Shown in pieces: positions 1 to 8,998 of a stretch of DNA of 64,000 nt (the first letter of the stretch is position 1; each line of letters begins with the position of its first letter). A program made the position numbers and the translations under genes. This stretch comes from Novosphingobium sp. Lineage in GTDB: Bacteria; Pseudomonadota; Alphaproteobacteria; Sphingomonadales; Sphingomonadaceae. A model generated the notes under the pieces. That model made no database searches. It saw nothing but the letters and a program-made list of their open reading frames with translations, and was not told where the DNA came from. The DNA lies in assembly GCA_024236235.1 (NCBI GenBank), contig JACKKV010000006.1, forward strand, positions 62,001 to 126,000, read 5' to 3'.

Positions 1-186
1 CGCATCGACTTCACGAACAAGGTGGCCCTTACCCAAACCGCCGATCGCCGGGTTGCAGCTCATCGCTCCGATGGTCGCAAGATCGAAGCTCACCAACCCG
101 GTGCGGGCGCCCATGCGCGCGGCGACGGCGGCAGCCTCGCAACCGGCGTGCCCGCCACCTACAACCAGGATATCGAAGCGATTCAT
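1..186 (-). CDS. mnmG: MnmG (GidA) tRNA uridine modification enzyme, N-terminus only
   Basis: This is the first 62 residues of MnmG, the FAD-dependent partner of MnmE that installs carboxymethylaminomethyl groups at U34 of tRNAs in the cytoplasm. The start codon is at 184-186. The visible protein opens with the Rossmann FAD-binding signature [10 protein letters not shown] (residues 10-19) and continues with the family-typical [20 protein letters not shown] segment; the rest lies left of the window. It reads leftward directly after mnmE, the usual alphaproteobacterial order near the origin. Identification is firm despite the truncation by the window edge. Confidence 0.95.
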   Translation of the reverse strand, partial: MNRFDILVVGGGHAGCEAAAVAARMGARTGLVSFDLATIGAMSCNPAIGGLGKGHLVREVDA

Positions 187-232
187 GCGCGGCCCTTACC
201 CGCGCAGTGGATTCCGGTCAAAGAAACTGCGA

Positions 233-248
233 TGTTTCACGTGAAACA
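233..248. promoter_or_regulatory. parS: parS centromere site (ParB binding)
   Basis: The sequence TGTTTCACGTGAAACA is a perfect 16-bp palindrome identical to the bacterial parS consensus bound by ParB. It lies in the 78-bp gap between mnmG and mnmE, about 7 kb from the predicted oriC, a spacing like that in Caulobacter. ParB would nucleate here to segregate the origin region. A PopZ-family gene, whose Caulobacter homologue anchors ParB-parS at the pole, lies in the same window at 16.5 kb. Confidence 0.93.
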
Positions 249-264
249 TGCGGTCACCAAACCC

Positions 265-1545
265 TCACTTGCCGATGCAGAAGCGCCCGAACAAAGCATC
301 GAGCATATCCTCGGTCGTCGCCCGGCCAATCAGCCGATCCAGCGCGAGCCTGCCGCGCCGCAAACCCTCCGCCACAAGCAGGGGATCAGTCTGCATACGG
401 GCTTCGTTCAATGCCTCTGCCAGTTCAGAGAGGCGCGCGTGCTGGCGTGCATTGAGCGCCGCCTCCCCCGGCCCTGGCATAACCCGACGCGCCGCCTGGA
501 CCATCGCCTGGCGCAGCGCATCCATCCCTTCGCCGCTCAGGGCTGACAGGCGAAACGCCGGATTGGCCTTGTGCGCATGCCCCGCATTGTCGATCTGCGC
601 TTCAATCTCCCAGGAACCGTCCGGCCCTGCGCCCTCGGGGCCGAGCCACAGCACCAGATCGGCGCGAAGCAGCTCCTGATTGGCGCGTTCGATTCCAATT
701 TGCTCAATCGCATCCGCACTGGCCTCGCGCAGGCCCGCGGTATCGACAAAGCTGAACGGGATGCCGTCCAGCGCGACTGAGCGCAGGATGACATCGCGGG
801 TCGTACCCGCAACCGGAGAGGTGATCGCCGCCTCACTCTCAACCAATGCATTGAAAAGTGTCGATTTTCCTGCATTCGGTGGCCCTGCGAGCACGACCCG
901 GAAGCCTTCTTTCAGGACCTGCGCATGCGGGCGTGCCAGCCAGCCCGCAACTTCCTGTGCCAGTGCGCTCAACCTCGCCCCGAATTGCGGGGAAAGGTTG
1001 CTGATCGCATCATCCTCGTCCGCGAAATCCAGCACGGTTTCAACCTCGGCGGAAAGCTCAAGCAGTGTGGCACGCCAGCTTTCGGCCAGGTGCGAAAACG
1101 CCCCGCCAGCCATGGCCTGCGCGGCGCGGCGTTGCAGTTCGGTTTCCGCTGCCAGCAGATCGGCCAGCCCTTCCGCTTCGGCAAGGTCGATCCGGCCATT
1201 GGCGAAGGCGCGCCGGGTGAACTCGCCCGCCTGCGCGGGGCGCAGTCCGGGCAAGGCACCAAGCGCCCGTTCGACCGCGGCCACTACCGCCCTGCCCCCG
1301 TGCAGGTGAAATTCCGCGCAATCCTCGCCGGTCGGGCTGCGAGGGCCAGGCAGGAACAGCACCAGCGCCCGATCCAGCTCTGCACCGTCCGCCCCGCGTA
1401 ACAGGCCGAGGCTGACGCTGCGCGGCGAGGGAACCCGCCCCGCAAGCGCCATCAGCGCGTCCTTCGCCGCCGGCCCCGACACGCGCATGACGGCAATGGC
1501 GGCGGGCGGCGAGCCACTGGACAGGGCAAAGATCGTGTCAATCAT
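265..1545 (-). CDS. mnmE: tRNA modification GTPase MnmE (TrmE)
   Basis: MnmE is the GTPase partner of MnmG in wobble-uridine tRNA modification. The 426-aa product has the N-terminal folate-binding TrmE domain (about residues 1-120), a helical domain and an inserted G domain. The G domain shows G1 GPPNAGKS (221-228) and G3 DTAG (268-271). The protein ends in FCIGK, the conserved C-terminal Cys motif. The G4 NKxD motif is not present in standard form; the aligned place reads AQID (about 316-319), so guanine recognition looks divergent. The gene is co-directional with mnmG, 78 bp away, with parS between them. Confidence 0.95.
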   Translation of the reverse strand: MIDTIFALSSGSPPAAIAVMRVSGPAAKDALMALAGRVPSPRSVSLGLLRGADGAELDRALVLFLPGPRSPTGEDCAEFHLHGGRAVVAAVERALGALPGLRPAQAGEFTRRAFANGRIDLAEAEGLADLLAAETELQRRAAQAMAGGAFSHLAESWRATLLELSAEVETVLDFADEDDAISNLSPQFGARLSALAQEVAGWLARPHAQVLKEGFRVVLAGPPNAGKSTLFNALVESEAAITSPVAGTTRDVILRSVALDGIPFSFVDTAGLREASADAIEQIGIERANQELLRADLVLWLGPEGAGPDGSWEIEAQIDNAGHAHKANPAFRLSALSGEGMDALRQAMVQAARRVMPGPGEAALNARQHARLSELAEALNEARMQTDPLLVAEGLRRGRLALDRLIGRATTEDMLDALFGRFCIGK

Positions 1546-1581
1546 GCGGCCGGGCGGGCGCGGGCGATGAATGGTGCGCCC

Positions 1582-1839
1582 TTACCCCTTCTTCGAACTG
1601 CTCGCCCCCGAGGCGAAGGCCGCACCGCTTTCCATGAATTTCTGGAAAAGCTGCAGGCCCATCTGCCCCATTGGCGCGAACTGGCGGGAAAGCTGTTCCA
1701 TCTGTTCAAGGCTGGTCGCGCCCTGCATCGCATTCTTCAAATTCTCGACATAGGCCTCGTTGACGGAGGAGACATCGGGAAGGCCGAGGAAACGACGCGC
1801 TTCATCGGGTGTGCAATCGACTTCTACATTCACTTTCAT
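1582..1839 (-). CDS. DUF6489-like small conserved protein
   Basis: An 85-aa protein beginning MKVNVEVDCTPDEARRFLGLPDV, a pattern I recognise from a small conserved alphaproteobacterial family (DUF6489). The N-terminal part looks like a beta strand followed by a helix with conserved DEAR and LGLPDV. The middle is Gln/Met rich (MGQMGLQLFQKFM), reminiscent of phasin-like or amphipathic helices, and the tail is Ser/Lys rich. The start at 1839 is preferred over the upstream in-frame Met at 1863 because conservation begins here. It lies just upstream of mnmE in the same direction. Function is unknown. Confidence 0.75.
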   Translation of the reverse strand: MKVNVEVDCTPDEARRFLGLPDVSSVNEAYVENLKNAMQGATSLEQMEQLSRQFAPMGQMGLQLFQKFMESGAAFASGASSSKKG

Positions 1840-1940
1840 GAGCGAACCCCGCAGGAGAAACACGTAAACCTGTCACACGCGCTTGGCAAAGTCCATCATC
1901 CCCCTCTAACATCGGTTCACAAGCCGAGGAGACTCATCTC

Positions 1941-2639
1941 ATGTCCGCGACTCACAAAATCCCCGATCTGGACGGCGACGGCCAGATTCCCGTCTATGTC
2001 GCCACGCCCGCAGGCGAGCCGCGCGCTGCCATCATCGTCATTCCCGAAATCTTCGGCGTGAATCCCGGCATCCGCCAGAAATGCGATGACTGGGCGGCAA
2101 AAGGCTATCTGGCGGCCGCTCCTGATATCTTCTGGCGCTTCGCACCCGGCGTCGAACTCAATCCGGATATCGAGGCGCAGCTGAACGAGGCCTTCGGCTA
2201 TTTCGGCCAGTACGACGCGGATCTGGGCGTCAAGGATATCGAAGCCCTGATTCACTGGATCCGGCGCGAGCAGGGCGTGGCCAGGGTCGGGCTGGTCGGC
2301 TTTTGCCTCGGCGGGCGCATGGCCTATCTGGCCGCAGCCCGCACCGATATCGATGCGAGCGTTGGCTATTACGGCGTGATGATCGATCAGATGCTGAGTG
2401 AAAAACATGCCATCGCAAGGCCGCTGATGCTGCATATCCCGACGGCAGACGGCTTTGTGCCGCCAGAGGCTCAGCAGGCCATTCATGCCGGGCTGGACGA
2501 TCACCCGCGCGTGACGCTGCATGATTACGAGGGGCTCGATCATGGTTTTGCTGCAGCGATGGGCAATCGCCGCGACGAAGCGGGCGCACAACTGGCAGAC
2601 GGGCGAACCGAAGCCTTCTTCGCGGAGCATCTGGGCTAG
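1941..2639 (+). CDS. dienelactone hydrolase family protein
   Basis: A 232-aa alpha/beta hydrolase of the dienelactone hydrolase family. These are cytoplasmic esterases with a Cys nucleophile that open lactone or ester substrates such as dienelactones in aromatic degradation; many homologues have unknown substrates. The catalytic triad is visible: Cys122 in GFCLGG, Asp170 in TADGF and His201 in LDHGF. Length matches the family. It is followed 12 bp later by the FMN-binding glutamate-synthase-like gene in the same direction, so the two may be co-transcribed. The physiological substrate cannot be told from sequence. Confidence 0.9.
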   Translation: MSATHKIPDLDGDGQIPVYVATPAGEPRAAIIVIPEIFGVNPGIRQKCDDWAAKGYLAAAPDIFWRFAPGVELNPDIEAQLNEAFGYFGQYDADLGVKDIEALIHWIRREQGVARVGLVGFCLGGRMAYLAAARTDIDASVGYYGVMIDQMLSEKHAIARPLMLHIPTADGFVPPEAQQAIHAGLDDHPRVTLHDYEGLDHGFAAAMGNRRDEAGAQLADGRTEAFFAEHLG

Positions 2640-2651
2640 CAGCGCCCGCTC

Positions 2652-4238
2652 ATGGATCCGGCAACCCGCTACATCATTCCGCTGGTCCTGCTGGCTGCAA
2701 CGGCAGCGGCAGCAGCCATTCCCGCATTTCACAGCGCGCTGTGGGCGGTCCTTCCGCTGCTGGCGATCGCATTGTGGGATTTCCTGCAATCGCGCCATAC
2801 GCTGCGCCGCAACTATCCGCTGCTTGCCCGTATGCGCTGGCTTTCGGAAGATTTGCGCCCCTTCGTCCGGTCCTATTTCGTGGAAGGCGATCTCGAAGGA
2901 TTCCCCTTCAATCACGATGAGCGCGCCCTGGTCTATGCCCGCGCCAAGGGCCAGCTTGACACTCACCCGATGGGGACCGAGCTTGATGTATATTCCGATG
3001 AATATCAGTGGCTTGGACACTCAATCCAGCCCAATTCGGCGGCCCCCGAAGAATGGCGCCTGTCCATCGGTGGGCCGGATTGCGCACAACCCTATAGCGC
3101 CGCCCTGCTCAATATTTCGGCGATGAGCTTCGGCTCACTGTCAGGCCGGGCGATCGAGGCACTCAATCTCGGGGCAAAGCGCGGCAATTTCGCGCATGAC
3201 ACGGGCGAGGGATCGATTTCGCGCTATCATCGCAAACATGGCGGCGATCTGATCTGGGAAATCGGCAGCGGCTATTTCGGTTGCCGCGCCAGCGATGGCG
3301 GTTTCGACCCGGCCCGCTTTGCCGAACGCGCGCAGGACGATCAGGTCAGGATGATCGAGATCAAGCTCAGCCAGGGCGCAAAGCCCGGCCATGGCGGGAT
3401 GTTGCCCGGCGCGAAGGTAACCGCCGAAATTGCCGAGGCGCGCGGCGTGCCGATAGGCCAGGACGTTATCTCACCCGCCGCTCATTCAGCCTTTTCCACC
3501 CCGCCCGAACTGCTGGAATGGATTGCGCGAATGCGCGAGGCATCGGGCGGCAAGCCGGTGGGAATCAAGCTGTGTGTCGGTCAGCCGCACGAGATCTTCG
3601 CGCTGGCCAAGGCCATGGTGCTGACCGGCATCACCCCCGATTTCATCACGGTTGACGGGGCGGAAGGCGGCACCGGTGCCGCTCCGCTGGAACTGACCAA
3701 CAGCGTGGGCATGCCGCTGCGCGAAGGGCTGGTGACGGTGCGCAACGCACTGGTCGGGACAAATCTGAAAGACCGGGTCAGGATCGCCGCTTCGGGCAAG
3801 ATTCATTCAGGCGCCGGCATGGCGGAAGCCTTCGGTCTGGGCGCGGACTGGTGCAATGCGGCGCGCGCCTTCATGTTTTCGCTGGGCTGCATCCAGTCGA
3901 TGAAATGCCACACGGGCGCCTGCCCCACCGGCATCGCCACACAATCGGCCTGGCGCGAACGTGGACTGGTGGTTGAAGACAAGGCCCGGCGCGTAACCCG
4001 GTTCCAGCGCCAGACGCTGCACAGCCTGCGCGAGATCATCGTCGCCATGGGTCTCGACAATCCGTGGCAGATCAGCCCGATGGACATGCGTGAGCGGGTC
4101 AATTCGGCGGAAACGAGCGCGGTAGACCGCATTCACTACTTCGTTCCGCCCGGTGCGTTGATCGAAGGGCCGGAAGGAACGCCGTTGGCGCGCTACTGGG
4201 CAATGGCCCGTCCTGACAGCTTCAGGCGCGTTTCATGA
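2652..4238 (+). CDS. FMN-binding glutamate synthase family protein, membrane-anchored
   Basis: A 528-aa protein with two N-terminal hydrophobic segments (about residues 8-27 and 30-46) followed by a stand-alone GltS-like FMN domain. The FMN/Fe-S portion carries the Cys cluster CIQSMKCHTGACPTGIATQ and the glycine-rich barrel motifs GGTGAAP and HGGMLPG typical of the glutamate synthase central domain. It lacks the glutamine amidotransferase domain of true GltB, so it is not a complete glutamate synthase; family members are usually annotated as FMN-binding oxidoreductases of unknown substrate. It converges on rho. Confidence 0.88.
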   Translation: MDPATRYIIPLVLLAATAAAAAIPAFHSALWAVLPLLAIALWDFLQSRHTLRRNYPLLARMRWLSEDLRPFVRSYFVEGDLEGFPFNHDERALVYARAKGQLDTHPMGTELDVYSDEYQWLGHSIQPNSAAPEEWRLSIGGPDCAQPYSAALLNISAMSFGSLSGRAIEALNLGAKRGNFAHDTGEGSISRYHRKHGGDLIWEIGSGYFGCRASDGGFDPARFAERAQDDQVRMIEIKLSQGAKPGHGGMLPGAKVTAEIAEARGVPIGQDVISPAAHSAFSTPPELLEWIARMREASGGKPVGIKLCVGQPHEIFALAKAMVLTGITPDFITVDGAEGGTGAAPLELTNSVGMPLREGLVTVRNALVGTNLKDRVRIAASGKIHSGAGMAEAFGLGADWCNAARAFMFSLGCIQSMKCHTGACPTGIATQSAWRERGLVVEDKARRVTRFQRQTLHSLREIIVAMGLDNPWQISPMDMRERVNSAETSAVDRIHYFVPPGALIEGPEGTPLARYWAMARPDSFRRVS

Positions 4239-4283
4239 AGACAGCAAACCACCAGCCCGGCTGAATACGGCCGAGCCGGTGCG

Positions 4284-5540
4284 TTACTGATTCATCGTCG
4301 CGAAGAAGTCTTCATTCGTCTTGGAATCCTTCATCTTGTCGAGCAGGAATTCCATGGCGTCGATCGTGCCCATCTGCATCAGGATGCGGCGCAGCACCCA
4401 CATCTTGCTGAGCTGATCCTTGCCAACCAGCAGTTCTTCCTTGCGGGTGCCGGACTTGCCGACATCCAGCGCCGGAAAGATGCGCTTGTCCGCAACCTTG
4501 CGATCCAGCACGATTTCGCTGTTGCCGGTGCCCTTGAACTCTTCGAAAATCACCTCATCCATGCGGCTGCCGGTATCGATCAGCGCGGTGGCAATGATGG
4601 ACAGGGAACCTCCTTCCTCGATGTTGCGGGCCGCACCGAAGAAGCGCTTGGGCCGCTGCAGCGCATTGGCATCGACACCACCGGTCAGAACCTTGCCCGA
4701 ACTCGGCACCACTGTGTTGTAGGCACGGCCAAGACGCGTGATCGAATCGAGCAGGATCACTACGTCCTTCTTGTGTTCCACCAGCCGCTTGGCCTTCTCG
4801 ATCACCATCTCGGCAACCTGGACATGGCGGCTGGCTGGTTCGTCAAAGGTCGAGGAGATCACCTCACCCTTCACGCTGCGCTGCATGTCGGTCACTTCCT
4901 CAGGCCGTTCGTCAACCAGCAGGACGATCAGGAACACTTCGGGATGATTGTCAGTGATCGCCTTGGCGATGTTCTGCAACAGCACCGTCTTGCCGGTGCG
5001 TGGCGGCGCAACGATCAGCGCGCGCTGACCTTTGCCCTGCGGGGCGATGATGTCGATCACCCGCGCGCTCTTGTCCTTCACCGTGGGATCGACAGTGTCG
5101 AGAACCAGCTTTTCGTCAGGGTAAAGCGGCGTCAGATTGTCGAAATTGGTACGATGGCGCACGGCGTCGGGATCATCGAAATTGACGCTGGTCAGCTTGG
5201 TCAGCGCGAAATAGCGTTCCCCATCCTTGGGCGCACGAATTTCGCCTTCCACCGTATCTCCGGTGCGCAGACCCCATTTGCGGATCTGGTTGGGCGAGAC
5301 ATAGATATCGTCCGGACCGGCTAGATAATTGGCTTCCGGGCTGCGCAGGAATCCGAAACCGTCCTGCAGCACCTCAATCGTGCCGATGCCCAGGATCTCT
5401 TCTCCATCTTCGGCAACTTCCTTCAGGATCGCAAACATCAGATCCTGGCGGCGCATGGTGGATGCGCCTTCGACCTCGAATTCCTCGGCCATTTCAACCA
5501 GTTCAGCCGGGGTCTTCTTTTTTAGTTCTTTCAAATGCAT
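4284..5540 (-). CDS. rho: transcription termination factor Rho
   Basis: Rho is the hexameric RNA helicase that ends untranslated transcripts. The 418-aa product has the N-terminal helical region (1-45), an RNA-binding OB fold (about 48-120, with GFGFLR and [15 protein letters not shown]), Walker A APPRTGKT (178-185) and the Walker B region [13 protein letters not shown]. Length matches the family. It reads leftward as the last gene after hemE and hemJ, the same arrangement as in other alphaproteobacterial origin regions. A 177-bp leader separates it from hemJ and may serve autoregulation. Confidence 0.97.
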   Translation of the reverse strand: MHLKELKKKTPAELVEMAEEFEVEGASTMRRQDLMFAILKEVAEDGEEILGIGTIEVLQDGFGFLRSPEANYLAGPDDIYVSPNQIRKWGLRTGDTVEGEIRAPKDGERYFALTKLTSVNFDDPDAVRHRTNFDNLTPLYPDEKLVLDTVDPTVKDKSARVIDIIAPQGKGQRALIVAPPRTGKTVLLQNIAKAITDNHPEVFLIVLLVDERPEEVTDMQRSVKGEVISSTFDEPASRHVQVAEMVIEKAKRLVEHKKDVVILLDSITRLGRAYNTVVPSSGKVLTGGVDANALQRPKRFFGAARNIEEGGSLSIIATALIDTGSRMDEVIFEEFKGTGNSEIVLDRKVADKRIFPALDVGKSGTRKEELLVGKDQLSKMWVLRRILMQMGTIDAMEFLLDKMKDSKTNEDFFATMNQ

Positions 5541-5717
5541 CGGTCAGCTGTTCCGAAACTAGGGGGCCGGCAGGTCAATCGGGCTTGGGGAAAGCGGACC
5601 GGGTCGCACAGGACGGGCAACCATTACCGGAAGATGTGCGGGGAAATAGGCCGGACCAGCACATCCGTCAATTCGGAAAACAGCACTTCCGCCACGGCCC
5701 GGCGCGCATATTGCCCG
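5541..5717 (-). promoter_or_regulatory. rho 5' leader / intergenic region
   Basis: This 177-bp stretch between the hemJ stop and the rho start has no convincing coding frame. rho genes are commonly autoregulated by termination in their leader, so a long untranslated leader here would fit. That is inference; no specific structure was identified. Confidence 0.35.
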
Positions 5718-6161
5718 TCAGAACGGCTTCACCACCACCAGCACGACGATCAGCGCCGCAGCAATACCCGGCACTTCGTTGACCAGCCGCAGCGTGCGTT
5801 CAGTCAGCGGCCGCCCGCCCCCAGCCATTTTGCGGGCCGTCGCCGCCATCCAGCCGTGATAGGCGCTCAGCCCCAGGACCAACGCGAATTTGGCAAGGAA
5901 CCAGCCTTGCGTCCAGGCACTAATGGTGGCGACCAGAGCAAGGCCAAGGCCCCAGACCGCAATCAGGCTGGGCCCGAGAATCACTTTGCCCAGCAGGCGG
6001 CTGCGCCTCGCCCAGAGCGCTTCTTCCTCCGACCCCGGCGCGGCGCCGTGCATGTAGATCAGCTGGCGGGGCAGCATGAACAACCCGGCCATCCAGAAGA
6101 TGACAAAAATGATGTGTCCGGCCTTGAGCCAATAGTAGATCATGGACAGCACCTCGTTCAT
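5718..6161 (-). CDS. hemJ: protoporphyrinogen oxidase HemJ
   Basis: HemJ is a small integral membrane protein that oxidises protoporphyrinogen IX to protoporphyrin IX in heme synthesis. The 147-aa product has four hydrophobic segments, the conserved His in KAGHIIFVIFWMAG and the conserved Lys in LAKFALVLGLSAYHGW, both family hallmarks. A Shine-Dalgarno-like AGGAAG lies 9 nt before the chosen start at 6161. It lies 17 bp after hemE, so the two heme genes are probably one transcript continuing to rho. Confidence 0.9.
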   Translation of the reverse strand: MNEVLSMIYYWLKAGHIIFVIFWMAGLFMLPRQLIYMHGAAPGSEEEALWARRSRLLGKVILGPSLIAVWGLGLALVATISAWTQGWFLAKFALVLGLSAYHGWMAATARKMAGGGRPLTERTLRLVNEVPGIAAALIVVLVVVKPF

Positions 6162-6178
6162 GGCACGCTTCCTGCCCG

Positions 6179-7204
6179 TCAGCCCTTCCAGCCGCGCACC
6201 GCCGCCAGCAGGCGCTCGACATGGTCTAGCGGCGTATGCTGGCCAATGCCATGTCCAAGGTTGAAGACATGCGGGCGATCCACAAAAGCTTCCAGAATGT
6301 GCAACGCTGCCTGTTCGAGCTCAGCGCCGCCCGCTTCCAGCAGCAGCGGATCGAAATTGCCCTGTACCGGAAGCCCTTGCGGCAGGGCCCGTGCAGCCCA
6401 GACAGGATCGATTGTTTCGTCCAGCCCCAGCGCATCGACCCCGGTCTCATCCGCATAGGCCGGCAATTTTTCGCCCGCACCCTTGGGAAAGCCGATGATC
6501 GCAATCTCCGGGAAACGCGCTTTCAGCGCGCTCACGATCGCCGCGTTGGGCGCAATCACCCAGCGGCCGAATTGTGCGGGAGAAAGGCTCCCCGCCCAGC
6601 TGTCGAACAGCTGTACCGCTTCAGCACCCGCTTCGATCTGCCCGGCCAGATAATCGACCGTCAGCGCCGTGATGGCATCAATGATCGCCTGGAACGCCGC
6701 CGGATCGCGATAGGCCATTGCGCGCGTTACATGCTGGTCACGGCTGCCTTCGCCAGCGACCATATAGGTCGCGACGGTCCATGGGCTGCCGGCAAAACCC
6801 AGCAGCGTTGTCTGCGGGTCAAGCTGGCTGCGCACCTTGCGCACAGTCTCGTAAATCGGATCGAACCGTTCTGTTGCGCTGGCCAGCACCGCCAACGCGC
6901 TGTCGACCAGCGGGGGAGAAAGCCTCGGGCCTTCGCCAGCCAGAAATTCGAGCTTCTGGCCCATCGCATAGGGCACGATCAGAATGTCCGAAAACAGGAT
7001 CGCGCCGTCAAACCCGAAACGGCGGATTGGTTGCAGCGTGATTTCCGCAGCCGCATCGCTGTCATAGACAAGTTCGAGAAAACCCCCCTTTTGCGTGCGC
7101 AATGCCCGGTATTCAGGCAGGTAACGGCCTGCCTGGCGCATCAGCCAGACCGGGCGGGGAAAAATGTTCTGACCGCAAAGCGTATCGAGGAGAGGACCGG
7201 GCAT
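6179..7204 (-). CDS. hemE: uroporphyrinogen decarboxylase
   Basis: HemE decarboxylates uroporphyrinogen III to coproporphyrinogen III in the cytoplasm. The 341-aa product carries the N-terminal signature PRPVWLMRQAGRYLPEYR and the glycine-rich GFAGSPWT segment, with normal family length. It is the gene immediately left of the predicted oriC and is transcribed away from it, exactly as in Caulobacter where Cori lies between hemE and RP001. hemJ follows in the same direction. Confidence 0.97.
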   Translation of the reverse strand: MPGPLLDTLCGQNIFPRPVWLMRQAGRYLPEYRALRTQKGGFLELVYDSDAAAEITLQPIRRFGFDGAILFSDILIVPYAMGQKLEFLAGEGPRLSPPLVDSALAVLASATERFDPIYETVRKVRSQLDPQTTLLGFAGSPWTVATYMVAGEGSRDQHVTRAMAYRDPAAFQAIIDAITALTVDYLAGQIEAGAEAVQLFDSWAGSLSPAQFGRWVIAPNAAIVSALKARFPEIAIIGFPKGAGEKLPAYADETGVDALGLDETIDPVWAARALPQGLPVQGNFDPLLLEAGGAELEQAALHILEAFVDRPHVFNLGHGIGQHTPLDHVERLLAAVRGWKG

Positions 7205-7563
7205 CGGGGAGGCAATCCAACTAAATTAATATCTTTATATATGGATGTAGGAGTCTGTTGGGACGTGGATAACGGGGATAAGTGGCCCTTGCCTGAATTT
7301 TCCCGAGATGAACAGGGCTGGCAAGCGATCGAATCGCGGCACGGCACGGTCAAGCCAAAGCTGTCCACGCAATCCCCAGCCTGTCGATATCCCCTCTCCC
7401 ATGTCGAGAAAATCAGCACTGGTGTCATGATAGCTGGCATGGAATCCCATGCCGAACTTGTCCGCCGCTTCATGCCGTGGTTTATGCAGCCATTCATCCA
7501 CAGCCATCTGGCCGCGCCGTCGGGCGCTGTCACGCGGCCCAGATATCAGGTTTCCGATCTGGC
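7205..7563. other. oriC: predicted chromosomal replication origin (oriC)
   Basis: This 359-bp gap between divergent hemE and the RP001/PSRP gene is the oriC locus in Caulobacter and Rickettsia. It contains an AT-rich tract at 7219-7243. DnaA-box-like sequences are TTATCCACG (7264-7272, minus, one mismatch), TTATCCCCG (7273-7281, minus) and TCATCCACA (7494-7502, one mismatch to the consensus and to the Caulobacter G-box). A TCCCCA W-box-like motif lies at 7373-7378. Three GANTC (CcrM) sites occur at 7251, 7331 and 7442. The nearest genes on each side read away from it and parS is 7 kb distant. Position and motifs agree; function is inferred. Confidence 0.85.
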
Positions 7564-8409
7564 ATGACCAGGCTTCATCTGCATCTTCTGTCCGATTCCA
7601 CCGGCGAAACGCTGGAAATGGTCGCCAAGGCTGCGCTTGCCCAGTTTGAGGATGCGGAGGTCACGCGTCACTTCTGGCCCATGGTTCGATCGCATCAGCA
7701 TCTCGAACGGATCATGGCCGATATTGCAGCCAATCGCGGACTGGTGCTGTTCACGCTGGTCAATCCCGAGATCCGCAGCGCGCTGGAAGAAAAATGCCGC
7801 GACATGTCGATTCCGGCTGTTCCGGCGCTGGACGCGGTGACCAGCGCGCTCGAAAGCCAGCTGGGGCGCGCCGCGCGCGGCCGTCCCGGCCGCCAGCACA
7901 TGATGGACGATGCCTATTTCGCGCGAGTGGCGGCAATTCATTATACCATTGCGCATGACGATGGCGTGGGCTGGGAAGATTGGGAGGAAGCGGACATCGT
8001 GCTGGCGGGCGTGTCGCGTACTTCCAAAACGCCAACCAGCATTTACCTGGCCAATCGCGGCTACAAGGTCGCCAATATTCCGATCGTGGTTGAAAGCCCG
8101 CCCCCGCCTGCACTGTTCGGCCTGCGCCGCCCGCTGGTCGTGGGCCTGACCACTGCTGCCTCCCGGCTGGTGCAGGTCCGGCGCAACCGTTTGCTCTCAT
8201 TGAATGAAAGCACGGAAACCGCCTATGTCGATAATGACCGTGTTCAGGCAGAACTGCAGTTCGCCAACCGCATGTTCGCGGACAACAACTGGCCGGTGAT
8301 TGATGTCACCCGCCGCTCGATCGAGGAAGCGGCGGCTGCGGTGCTGCGGCTGTATGGTGAATTCAAGGCACAAAGAACCGCACAGGCACAAGGCACAAAG
8401 CCGATCTGA
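7564..8409 (+). CDS. pyruvate, phosphate dikinase / PEP synthetase regulatory protein (PSRP, DUF299, RP001 homologue)
   Basis: A bifunctional Ser/Thr kinase and Pi-dependent phosphorylase family that switches pyruvate phosphate dikinase or PEP synthetase off and on. The product (281 aa from the ATG at 7564) opens with [15 protein letters not shown] and contains the nucleotide-binding loop GVSRTSKT (149-156) followed by [17 protein letters not shown], both family signatures. A longer in-frame start at 7477 would extend into the origin region and lacks conservation. This is the homologue of the RP001 gene that flanks alphaproteobacterial origins. Whether it acts on PPDK or PpsA cannot be told here. 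Confidence 0.92.
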   Translation: MTRLHLHLLSDSTGETLEMVAKAALAQFEDAEVTRHFWPMVRSHQHLERIMADIAANRGLVLFTLVNPEIRSALEEKCRDMSIPAVPALDAVTSALESQLGRAARGRPGRQHMMDDAYFARVAAIHYTIAHDDGVGWEDWEEADIVLAGVSRTSKTPTSIYLANRGYKVANIPIVVESPPPPALFGLRRPLVVGLTTAASRLVQVRRNRLLSLNESTETAYVDNDRVQAELQFANRMFADNNWPVIDVTRRSIEEAAAAVLRLYGEFKAQRTAQAQGTKPI

Positions 8410-8419
8410 TGGCGCAATT

Positions 8420-8998
8420 ATGCTGATCCTTGCTTCGCAAAGCGCCTCGCGCAAGGCCATGCTGGCTGCGGCCGGTGTGGCGTTTGAGGCGCGCCCGGCG
8501 CTGCTTGACGAGCGTGCTGTCGAGGCGGGGCTGGGCGCGGCGGAACCCGCAGAGATCGCGCTGGCCCTTGCCCATGCCAAGGCTCTGGCGATCGAGGCAG
8601 ACGCGAATCTGGTCCTGGGCAGCGATTCGCTGGTAGAGGTTGACGGACGCCGGTTCGACAAACCGGAAAGCCGCGCGGATGCGACCCGGCACCTGCAGTT
8701 CTTCTCCGGCCGGACCATGCATTTGCACAGCGCCGCTGCGCTGGCCCGCGATGGCAGGATTGTCTGGTCCCATGCCGATGTGGCGCGACTGCGCGTCAGG
8801 CCGCTCAGCGATGCTTTCATCACCTGGTATCTTGAACAGGAGTGGCCCGCCGTTGCAGGCAGTGTGGGCGTGTTCCGGATTGAGGCGCTTGGCCCGCACC
8901 TGTTCGAATACATCGAAGGCGATTATTTTACAGTGCTTGGCATGCCATTGCTGCCCGTGCTGGCGGCCCTGCGCGAAGCGGGGGAGCTGGTCGCGTGA
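8420..8998 (+). CDS. maf: Maf family nucleotide pyrophosphatase (YceF-like)
   Basis: Maf proteins hydrolyse non-canonical nucleoside triphosphates. The 192-aa product begins [15 protein letters not shown], the SxSxxR triphosphate-binding motif, and has [11 protein letters not shown] at the position of the catalytic Asp. The GSD form rather than ADT suggests the YceF (7-methyl-GTP pyrophosphatase) branch. An in-frame start further upstream would overlap the previous gene and add unconserved residues. The stop overlaps the aroE start, so translation is probably coupled. Confidence 0.9.
   Translation: MLILASQSASRKAMLAAAGVAFEARPALLDERAVEAGLGAAEPAEIALALAHAKALAIEADANLVLGSDSLVEVDGRRFDKPESRADATRHLQFFSGRTMHLHSAAALARDGRIVWSHADVARLRVRPLSDAFITWYLEQEWPAVAGSVGVFRIEALGPHLFEYIEGDYFTVLGMPLLPVLAALREAGELVA

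Noticed and set aside
22..546. Overlapping rightward ORFs opposite mnmG and mnmE
   Set aside because: They are antisense shadows of firmly recognised genes and contain the parS palindrome in frame; no family features.
1917..3020. 367-aa leftward ORF opposite the dienelactone hydrolase and glutamate-synthase-like genes
   Set aside because: Covers two recognised genes on the other strand, has no motifs or start signals, and has shadow-type composition.
6236..7567. 443-aa rightward ORF across hemE and the oriC gap
   Set aside because: Antisense to hemE with its conserved motifs; the extension into the origin region lacks any protein signature.
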